A DNA stretch of 26,988 nt from Tritrichomonas foetus (Eukaryota > Parabasalia > Tritrichomonadida > Tritrichomonadidae): contig MLAK01001213.1 in the NCBI GenBank assembly GCA_001839685.1, positions 1-26,988 on the forward strand. The letters run 5' to 3'. The position numbers were made by a program, and so were the translations under genes. The notes under the pieces are model-generated. The model saw nothing but the letters and a program-made list of their open reading frames with translations, did not search any database and was not told the DNA's origin. How positions within the stretch are numbered: the first letter of the stretch is position 1; each line of letters begins with the position of its first letter. This document shows positions 10,280 through 18,100 of this stretch, piece after piece.

Positions 10280-11323
10280 ATGATCCTTAACGGACTAGTC
10301 GACCGTTTATCCAACTTTTCCATCGAAATGTCTGATTTCCCTAATCAGGATTTTGATGATGATTTGTCGGTAAATACACCTTATCACGAGTTGATTGCCC
10401 GTAAAAATGAATATATAGAAAATCTAGAATTCGACAAAGCCGAAAATATTTCCAAAATATTAAAACAACGGAAAGTCATCGATTATTCAGACGCTCTCGA
10501 ATCAGCCGAAGATTACATATGGAACAAAATTGATGAACTTTACGAACTTTACAAAGCAAATTGCGATGCAGCGCTTGCGGAAATCGAAAGGGAAGAGTTT
10601 GAGATTCGAATAAATGCTGACAATACTTTTCAAGAGATGCAGATGAGGCACATAGATGAGCTGATTCGCCTTGAAAAAGCTTATGCCTTGGAAATTATGA
10701 AGGCCAAGGCCAGACCAGTCACAAAGCAGATAGAATACATTAACCAAGCGAAACGATATGCTAAAGCAGACAACTTCAAAGATGCAAATCTCTTCAGAAT
10801 CAAAGGAAAGGACGCTTTTATTGAAGAGCATCGAATTCGAAGACAACAAATCGACGAAAAGTTCAACATCATAAAAAAGCAGTATTTTGAAAGACACAAA
10901 AATGAACTTGTTATTTTGGGCGATAAACTCAAAACCTCTCTAAAACAGAAAAATCATGTCCTTGAAGGAACCTTGAATAACTTTTTGAAACAATTCAAGG
11001 TATCTGTTATCGCTGAACATAAAAGGACGATAGAGAAATTGACTTCTCAATTTAGTGGGAAAGAAATTAAAAAGGTTCTATCAAATTCTATTAATCAATT
11101 AGTTTACGATAAAATGAAAAGCGTATCAGGAATTGACTTGAATCCATATTCACCTTCACCAAATGTACAGAAAACTTCATCGCCAAGAAAGCAGAATTCA
11201 CCATCTTCCAAAATTGACAATTCTGGATCAATGATTTATGAAAACCAAGAAGATGAGATTTTTGCTGACATCCCGGACAATGAAGCGATTTTGGATGAAA
11301 TTTATGGAGACCAATATATTTAA
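10280..11323 (+). CDS. Helical coiled-coil protein, unknown function (probable trichomonad-specific family)
   Basis: The 347-residue product is almost wholly helical and charged from about 35 to 285. Two short helix-pair motifs stand out, one at about residues 46-61 (LEFDKAENI) and one at about 161-175 (ADNFKDAN). Both resemble the spacing of UVR-type or TPR-like helical hairpins. A long coiled coil lies between and after them. The C-terminus (about 290-347) is Ser/Pro-rich and then acidic, likely disordered. The style resembles large trichomonad families of uncharacterised coiled-coil proteins, from my memory of such proteins rather than a search. The longest frame starts at 10280, but Met17 at 10328 (MSDFP) is an equally good or better start because acidic residues follow directly. 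The stop codon is part of TAAA. Confidence 0.8.
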   Translation: MILNGLVDRLSNFSIEMSDFPNQDFDDDLSVNTPYHELIARKNEYIENLEFDKAENISKILKQRKVIDYSDALESAEDYIWNKIDELYELYKANCDAALAEIEREEFEIRINADNTFQEMQMRHIDELIRLEKAYALEIMKAKARPVTKQIEYINQAKRYAKADNFKDANLFRIKGKDAFIEEHRIRRQQIDEKFNIIKKQYFERHKNELVILGDKLKTSLKQKNHVLEGTLNNFLKQFKVSVIAEHKRTIEKLTSQFSGKEIKKVLSNSINQLVYDKMKSVSGIDLNPYSPSPNVQKTSSPRKQNSPSSKIDNSGSMIYENQEDEIFADIPDNEAILDEIYGDQYI

Positions 11324-11324
11324 A
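11321..11324 (+). terminator. TAAA overlapping the stop codon
   Basis: The TAA stop is followed by A, giving the trichomonad-type UAAA polyadenylation motif at the end of the helical-protein gene. Confidence 0.45.
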
Positions 11325-11862
11325 TTTAGATTGCGTTCTCAGTGTTTTACTATGTATATATAATTATTTAAAGAATTTGTATCGTAACTCTTTATCATTT
11401 ATATATATGAAGCTTTTTCACCTTTTAAAAACCTCTTTTATAAATTTGCATTGTATCGCTGGAAGATTAGAATCTTCGTTTGAGAAAAATAAAATTGTTA
11501 GTTTTTTATTTCATCTATTAATTCTAATAATTCACTTTTAGCAATGCAAAAAGAAACATTGGGAAGTCAAGTCAAGCATTGAAAAACGTCTAAAACGAAT
11601 TTTTCATATCATAATTCACGATATGAACGGAGAAACTGATTACATGAAATGTGACATAAAATGTTTATCAAATATTGAATCCATGGTAAATTCTTTATCA
11701 AAAATTGAATGTCATACTTTTGATAAAAAACCGTTTGGTCGTTAATTTCTGTCAGGGATTGGATTCACATTCTATGAGATCATTGAAATTGTCGAAATAT
11801 TTTTTTCAGAATTCGCAAAGAAAAAATTCAGATTGCTTCATTTTCAAATAGAATTAAAAAAT
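11324..11862. other. Intergenic region upstream of the phosphatase, with one short orphan frame
   Basis: AT-rich. The only notable content is a stop-free plus-strand frame at 11542-11745 (67 codons, basic, no ATG near its start). By rough reckoning, one or so stop-free frames of this length are expected by chance in the window's non-coding DNA, so I do not call it a gene. The 3' end holds the initiator-like site of the phosphatase gene. Confidence 0.4.
11838..11844 (+). promoter_or_regulatory. Initiator-like element of the phosphatase gene
   Basis: The sequence TTCATTTT, with A at 11840, fits the trichomonad Inr pattern TCA(+1)YT/A. It lies 23 bases before the ATG at 11863, within the short leader distance usual for trichomonads. 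Its place also argues against using the in-frame TTG at 11833, which would fall upstream of the predicted transcription start. Confidence 0.45.
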
Positions 11863-12885
11863 ATGAACACAAAAGATGCTTCAGATATTCTCCTGAAGGT
11901 ATTAACATCGAGGATGACCCCAAATAAAATGCCGACTTCTTTCCCACCAATTCGCTATGTTTACGATTTAATCTCAACCGTCCAAAATATATTCCTCCAA
12001 GAAGAAAACATTCTCAAACTCGATGGTGATTTTGTTGTCGTTGGAGACATTCATGGTAATGTTGATGATTTAATCCGTATTTTCGAAATGCGAAAATACC
12101 CACCAGAAACCAAATATGTATTCCTCGGTGATTACGTAGATCGAGGGGAGTGTTCAGTCGAAGTTCTCCTCATTCTTTATTCCCTTAAGGTTTTGTATCC
12201 AAATCATATTTACTTAATCCGTGGAAATCACGAGGCTGTTTCTGTATCGAGTTATTACGGTTTTAAGCGAGAATGTTCACGAAAATACTCACAGAAAATA
12301 TATTACAGATTTAACGAGTCATTCCAGAACCTCTCATTTGCTGCAATTCTCAACGGCAAGTATTTTTGTGTTCATGGCGGCATTTCACCACAAACAATGA
12401 ATCTCGAAGTAATGGATAAAATTCAAAAGCCTATAGATAATGACATGTCACCTGAAATTACTGGTTTTGTTTGGAGCGATCCAAATAAAAATGCGAAGGG
12501 ATTTCAAAGAAGTGATCGTGGAACAGGCTTTCTCTTCAACGAGAAGAAATTAAACCAATTCTTGAAGAGAAACAACCTCGAATTGATGATTCGATCGCAC
12601 GAAGTCTGTGAAAGAGGTATCGAATTTCCATTTAAAAATTGCGCAACTGTTTTTAGTAATACGAACTACTGTGAAATGCGAAACGAAGCTGCTCTTGCGA
12701 TTGTGTTAAAAGGACAAAAGGTGCAGTATCCGAAGTTTAAACCATTATCGAATGCTGAGAAGAAAAAGAGAAGAATTATTATTCCAGAATGGATATTTGA
12801 GGAAATAAATAAGTCACCAACAATGAAAGAACCGCAATCTCCAATTGAGGAACTTTCTGAACCGACAAATATTCCGATTGTTTGA
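11863..12885 (+). CDS. PPP-family Ser/Thr protein phosphatase (PP1-like)
   Basis: This is a 340-residue metallophosphatase that removes phosphate from Ser/Thr residues. All signature motifs are present: GDIHG (61-65; metal ligands D62, H64), GDYVDRG (89-95; D90), GNHE (121-124; N122 and general-acid H123), VHGGIS (H171) and RSHE (H246). The catalytic domain fills about 30-285, close to the size of PP1. RSHEV replaces the PP1 RAHQV, and NTNYC stands where PP1 has APNYC, so it is a divergent member. The tail after 285 is basic (KKKRR near 300-304), then Pro/Ser/Glu-rich. The frame is open further upstream but only from a TTG at 11833; the first ATG, preceded by an Inr-like site, is used here. 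No regulatory domain such as EF-hand or TPR is visible. Confidence 0.92.
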   Translation: MNTKDASDILLKVLTSRMTPNKMPTSFPPIRYVYDLISTVQNIFLQEENILKLDGDFVVVGDIHGNVDDLIRIFEMRKYPPETKYVFLGDYVDRGECSVEVLLILYSLKVLYPNHIYLIRGNHEAVSVSSYYGFKRECSRKYSQKIYYRFNESFQNLSFAAILNGKYFCVHGGISPQTMNLEVMDKIQKPIDNDMSPEITGFVWSDPNKNAKGFQRSDRGTGFLFNEKKLNQFLKRNNLELMIRSHEVCERGIEFPFKNCATVFSNTNYCEMRNEAALAIVLKGQKVQYPKFKPLSNAEKKKRRIIIPEWIFEEINKSPTMKEPQSPIEELSEPTNIPIV

Positions 12886-12886
12886 T

Positions 12887-12890
12887 TAAA
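12887..12890 (+). terminator. TAAA just after the phosphatase stop
   Basis: TAAA begins 1 base after the TGA stop, matching the trichomonad polyadenylation motif by sequence and place. Confidence 0.4.
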
Positions 12891-12901
12891 TGTGTCATTG
12901 A

Positions 12902-13102
12902 TTATTTTGTACATCTTTTGTTTTTTATTTTTCGAATTGTCGCTGAAATTTCGTCTTTGGATAGTCTTCTTGAAGCAAAATCGAATGAATATTCATCGTC
13001 TTGAACAAAAAAGATAGGAGATTGAGGAAGGAGTTCTTGGTAATACTTGTTGGATGTGGAGTTTTTTGTCAAATAAAAAGAATGATTATCCCTGCAACTT
13101 CC
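12902..13102 (-). pseudogene. Orphan 66-codon open frame, possible gene remnant
   Basis: On the minus strand a stop-free frame of 66 codons ends in TAA at 12902-12904, 16 bases from the stop of the convergent phosphatase gene. It has no ATG. Its translation is well mixed and protein-like, with aromatic, acidic and basic residues (for example a FVQDDEYSF stretch and a basic C-terminus), unlike the Lys/Asn/Ile/Phe output of random AT-rich DNA. TGA and TAG stops sit directly upstream in the same frame, and I found no convincing splice site to supply a first exon. It could be the decayed 3' end of a gene, or chance. I recognise no family. Confidence 0.3.
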
Positions 13103-13445
13103 CTATCAAGGTTGTTCAACTTCACTAGTGAAATAAAAAACTAATACAAACAAACTGTGTGAATTTAAAGGTCAATAAGGTCAAAAATAAACATATTTTA
13201 TCTCATTTTATTTCCCCAAATTTATTATCTGATCAAAATCTTTGGATTTTCGACTTCAATGATAGAATAAATGCTATTTATAAACAAAGGAAATTCTTTT
13301 CTTTTTAATGCTGCAATTTAAATTCATAAAAAAATGCTTAATACTCCTGAAATGTCATTTTTTTCTTTTCTTGAGATTATTATTTTTCCAGTTGTGATTC
13401 AATATAAATAGACTTTCGTGGTTACATTTTATTGTTTATTTCGAA

Positions 13446-14240
13446 ATGACGCAAATCCAGGATTTTGATTTAGAACACAAGATTCATCTTGGACGTGGTC
13501 GCTACGCCGATGTTTATCAAGTCAAACTTTTATCAACCGGAGAATCTTTTGCCATGAAAATCATCAATCTCGATTATCAAAGTGAAAAATCTTTTATGAA
13601 CGAATTAGCGATACTTAAATCAGCCCGTCATCCAAATCTAGTCGGAGTTGTTGCTGCCTATATATTTGACCATAACGGCTATATCGTAATGGAGCTCTGT
13701 GAAGGCGGAACTCTATCATCAAGAATTGCAACTGACGGTGCTCTGGAAGAAGAGGAAGCGGCCAAATACATGAAGTCAATAATAGAAGCAGTTTCATATT
13801 TACACAGCCTGAACATCATCCACCGCGATATCAAACCCGATAATATATTTTTCGCAACTTCAGAAATCGACTCTCCAGTACTCATTGGCGACTTCGGACT
13901 ATCAAAACTAATCACAGAGGGCGTTACAGTGACCAGAGTGGGAACTCCAGGATATCAATCCCCGCAGATTCTTCAAGGTCACCTTTATACATTCAAAACA
14001 GATATTTGGAGTGTAGGTATTATTGCCTTCTTCCTCCTCCAAGGAAAGTGTCCCTTTGATGCTCAGAAATCAAATGAAGGGCAACTTTTAGAGAAAATGA
14101 GAAATAATGAGTACAAATTCAAAATAGAGGTCTCAAATGAGGCCGAAGATTTTATCGCGAAGTGTCTGCAATTTGATGAGTCCAAGCGACCTTCTGCAAA
14201 TGAATTGCTTGAACATCCTTGGATTCAAATGTATTCTTAA
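13446..14240 (+). CDS. Single-domain Ser/Thr protein kinase (CAMK-like)
   Basis: The 264-residue product is one complete kinase domain with almost nothing else. Motifs in order: glycine loop GRGRYADV (16-23), ATP-anchoring K38 in AMKI, alpha-C E53, HRDIKPDN (126-133; catalytic D128, N133), DFG (149-151), activation-segment end GTPGYQSPQ (166-174), D186 in TDIWSVG, and a final RPSANELLEHPW helix. The HRD Arg-Asp and DFG Asp are intact, so activity is expected. The APE motif reads SPQ, losing the usual Glu that pairs with the C-lobe Arg. TRVGTPGY supplies a Thr that could be phosphorylated. Overall pattern fits CAMK/NEK-like kinases; I cannot assign a subfamily. No regulatory tail or calmodulin-binding region is visible. 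The stop overlaps TAAA. Confidence 0.93.
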   Translation: MTQIQDFDLEHKIHLGRGRYADVYQVKLLSTGESFAMKIINLDYQSEKSFMNELAILKSARHPNLVGVVAAYIFDHNGYIVMELCEGGTLSSRIATDGALEEEEAAKYMKSIIEAVSYLHSLNIIHRDIKPDNIFFATSEIDSPVLIGDFGLSKLITEGVTVTRVGTPGYQSPQILQGHLYTFKTDIWSVGIIAFFLLQGKCPFDAQKSNEGQLLEKMRNNEYKFKIEVSNEAEDFIAKCLQFDESKRPSANELLEHPWIQMYS

Positions 14241-14241
14241 A
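14238..14241 (+). terminator. TAAA overlapping the kinase stop codon
   Basis: The TAA stop is followed by A and lies in an A-rich run, giving the trichomonad-type polyadenylation motif. Confidence 0.4.
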
Positions 14242-15137
14242 AAAAATGCAAATTTCTCCACAAAAAAATCATTTTCTTTTTTTCATTTTCTCCCTGTTTT
14301 TATCATTGATGATTGAATCTCATATACCTCTGCATTACGACCAAAAGTTAAGCTTCACTGCATTTCTTAAAAATTTAAATTCACCTTTAGGATTGAACAA
14401 ACTTGGTAGTAATGTTTTTCATGGTTTATCGTAATGCAGAGGTATAAATCATTGGTTATTTCTTTGAAATCGAAAATATTGTTCTTGTTCATTAAAAAAA
14501 TGACTGTGAGTTAGAAAATCTAGTCAAAGAAAGGCTAGATAAGAGATGTCCAAGCTGAGACTTCGACATAATTTATTTCAAAAATATCGAAATATTTTAG
14601 ATTTTTATGCCATTTGTAGTGATCATTAAACTATATTTATTGTTTGCATTATGCTTTATAAAGAGAAAAATTAAAAGTATACTGGTTATTTCATTTAAGT
14701 TGTTTTATTAAATTATCAAATATGCTTGGACAACTTTGTTAGATATTATATAAAAATTGCTTTTTCAATTACCTACATTCAATTTTTCGATGTTTATCTT
14801 ATTTTTGGTTTCATATATTGTTATTCATGATCTATTTTGGAATGAAATGAAATATTGGATATAATGAATCAAGCTGCATCATTTCTCAATAACTAATTCA
14901 ACTAGTCTTTTTAAAAAATAAATTGACTTTTAGTTCTGAACCGACAAACATGATATGAGTATTATATTACTTTTTAAATTATTTATACTTCAAAATGTTA
15001 GGTTGGAAGTGAATCGAGTCTTATAGAATGATATTTAACATATTGGTCAAACAAAAACAATACTAAATCTGTAGAATTTAAGTTTTTTTCTTTATTTATA
15101 TACAAAACAAATTTATTAAAACATCAAACAAATTATA
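14241..15137. other. Convergent spacer between kinase and cyclase genes
   Basis: An 897-base AT-rich spacer into which both flanking genes point. It contains the inverted-repeat-bounded element at 14323-14446. No other structure or coding frame with support is visible in it. Confidence 0.5.
14323..14446. mobile_element. 124-bp element with perfect 18-bp terminal inverted repeats (MITE candidate)
   Basis: TATACCTCTGCATTACGA at 14323-14340 is repeated exactly in inverse at 14429-14446, with 88 bases between. If the outermost TA on each side is a target duplication, the element is 120 bp with 16-bp ends, as for Tc1/mariner-type miniature elements. It lies 82 bases past the kinase stop. The interior has no coding capacity. 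The arms are less AT-rich than the surroundings. It could instead be a foldback structure in the kinase 3' region; a multi-copy check would decide. Confidence 0.5.
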
Positions 15138-18100
15138 TCATAGATTTAAAAGGTTTTCTGATTTGAATGGAGCATATGGAGACACTAGATAAGTCATGAC
15201 TTGTCCTTTACCTTTTAAGAAAACTTCTCCTCTTTCTTCAATAGAATATTCATTGACTTTGAGATGCTGGTATGTAGATTGTGTTATTTGAATTTTTCCT
15301 GGTATATCTGTTGTCTGTAATCGAGAGGCAACATTTATTGTATCACCAATGATATCAAAAACAGGTTTGTCGGTTCCTAAAACACCAGCAATGATTGGAC
15401 CACCTGTGTTTATCCCAATTCTTACCATTAAACTTGCATCTAGTTTCACATTCGCGTCTTCCAGCGAGTTTAGTGCATCAATACCAAATTTGACAGCTTG
15501 ATTTGCATGATTTTCAGGTTCTTTACCTTCTGTGAAAAGTCCAGCAGCAGCCATGTAAATATCACCTATTAATTTAATTTTGAGCACAAGTGGATAATCA
15601 TTACATAACAAATCAAATGAAGAAAATATATGAGATAATGATCCCATGATATCTTGTGGAGTTAAGTTTTTGGTAAATTCGCTGAATTTTACAATATCAA
15701 TAAAAACTATGGTTGCACTTGGAACTGTGAAACAAATATCTTTTTCACCTCTATTTAGTCTCATTACTACATTTTGTGGTAAAATGTGATATAATAAGTT
15801 TTCTGATTGTGCTTTAGCTTCTTCTGCATCACTTCGCTTTTTAATCAATTCACTCTCATCTTTTAGAATAATCACGAATGATTGAGTCGAGGAAATCTCG
15901 TCACTTTGCATTCCTAATAAGGTTATTTCTACTGGAATTAATGTAGAGTTGTCTGTAGTACATCTCATATGATCTTCATAAACACATCCATTTTGCCCTT
16001 CGAAAATAATATTCATTTGATCAACAAGCTTTTCTGCATCTTGCTCTTCAAAAAATGAAATAACAGACTGTCCAAGAATCTGTTCTGGAGTAAATCCTAA
16101 TGTCGATGTGACTGCAGGATTTACCATTTCAATTACACCGACAAGTGAGACACATAGCATTGCATCAGATGAATTATGGAGTACACTTCTTGATACAGAT
16201 GTAGTAAAATCTTTTTCTTTATCTTTATTAAGCAAGAAATTTTTTAATTGCTTATCAGCAATGATTAAATTTGGTGGAATTCTTTTAATTTGAGCAAGCA
16301 TTGCTTTATATGACTTTGATGCAGAAAACTGAAGAATATAACCACCTGAAAATACTAAAAACGAAGCAATAATTCCAATAACAAAATATATTGTAGTGAT
16401 TAATATTAAATCACTATATGAAATAACAGAGAGATCTGAAAGTCGATCCACTGTACTTTCATAAATAATCCAAAGGTGTGAATTCAACAAATGAACAAAT
16501 TGAAAAACATTAATCCCCTCAATTCGTCCACCATATATTTCTGGCGTTAGAATGATTGGTTGAACAAGGTCTCTAACAGTGGCTAGTAGTTTATCAGCAG
16601 AACCACATCGATATGTATCATGGAAATCTGATGCTAAAGATTGTATTTGACATTTTTCTTTAAAATTCAATTCACCTAATATTGAATCATAATCATAGAT
16701 GGATTTATATACATCACCTCTTAAGAGGTTCTGATTAGATTCAATGAGTGCTTCCAGCGCCTTATTGAGTGAATTCAATGACTGCTCTCGACTTAAGAAA
16801 AAGCATGAATTATTTTTGTCGAGTAAAATTGTATGCCAACATTGAGCTAGAAGATCAATAGAAGATGTTAATCGGATAGATGCATAATATGCCCAAGAGT
16901 TCAACATGTTTAATTTTTTACAATATGAATTTGCACTTTTTAGTAATCCAAAACATATTAAAGAGGATAATAAAGCAAAAATGAATAAAAGTATCATAAT
17001 TGAAACAATATTCGTTACTTTTAAATGCGGCTCTGATACAGAATGTATTTCTATCTCAACGTCTTTTCTGATTTGTTTCGATGCTTCTTCTTTACTGCTA
17101 TGATCAATGTTGAGTAAAATATTCGTAATCTTGTTTACATGATGTACATATGCTAAGGCTGCAGTTAAATAAGGAATATAAGAAAAAGTGAATAAGATAA
17201 TTGGACAGATAATCAATAAGATATTGTTAGTTACCATTAATTCATCATTTTTTTCTTTTGAAAAGGTATTAAATCCATCAAGAACTTCGTCAAATTTTAT
17301 TAAAAGTGATTTTTGATTTTCAATCGATTCACAATAAATATCATTATTATAAAAATCTGATATACTTTCCAATGCAACCAAATTAGCAATTAGAAAATAA
17401 TTATATGATAAAATACTTTTCATACTCACTAAAGATGGGCCAATAACTGTCTTGTTATAACAATGATTTAATTGTACATTTCGACCAATTAATTTTTCTA
17501 CAAGTGGATAAATATCATCATTTGAATAATCAACAAGATTATTAATTTTGTCAATCATCATGGAAAAATATTTCCTTGAAAAGTAAGATGAATTTAACGC
17601 CTTTACTCTAAAATCACCTGAGAAAGATATATAATAAGGGGGAAAACCATCAACCTTTACAGCATGCTCAACAGTAGTTGTATCACCAAGTAACGATTGA
17701 TCATAAACAAAACGGGTTATAATCAAAAAATTAGCGATTCTTGAATAAAAATGAGAAATGCCAAGAAAAGAAATATAATCAACTGAATCTTTTCGATGAT
17801 AAAAAACGTCTCTGTTGTAAATATATAAAACAATGAATACAATTATACCGACAATGAAACTAAAGCATGAAAGTAATGGTAAATTTGAATATGATCCATG
17901 GGTTCGTTTTTTCAAAGCCGTGTCACATGCAAATCTTAGTTTGGATTTGTTTAAAATGAGTCTTCCTAATTTTTCCTCATATTCTATTGTAGATTCTGTT
18001 TCAACAACTTCAGAAATTGCTAATGTAAACTCAGTTGAAAATGATGAACCACTTTTTGTTTTCCAATTTGATGAATCTAAAATACAACCTTTTCCATCAA

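Larger units (their letters stand above)
12886..13445. other. Spacer between phosphatase and kinase genes
   Basis: Apart from the orphan minus-strand frame (12902-13102) this is AT-rich non-coding DNA. It holds a 12-bp perfect palindrome, TTCACTAGTGAA, at 13121-13132. Before the kinase ATG, a TATA-like AATATAAATA (13401-13410) and an Inr-like TTACATTTT (A at 13425) are present, but neither is a strong match to the trichomonad Inr. Confidence 0.4.

Noticed and set aside
10502..10932. Two long minus-strand frames opposite the helical-protein gene
   Set aside because: They are antisense shadows of a clearly coding plus-strand frame; neither has recognisable motifs.
13150..13165. ACACAG on the minus strand resembling the trichomonad intron 3' end
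   Set aside because: Only the last bases match the conserved branch/acceptor motif. No GTATGT-type donor is placed suitably, and all frames after it stop before reaching the orphan frame at 12902-13102.
14219..14434. Small plus-strand frame overlapping the kinase 3' end
   Set aside because: It begins with TTG, overlaps the end of the kinase gene, is hydrophobic and Phe-rich as expected of T-rich DNA, and runs into the inverted-repeat element. No support as a gene.
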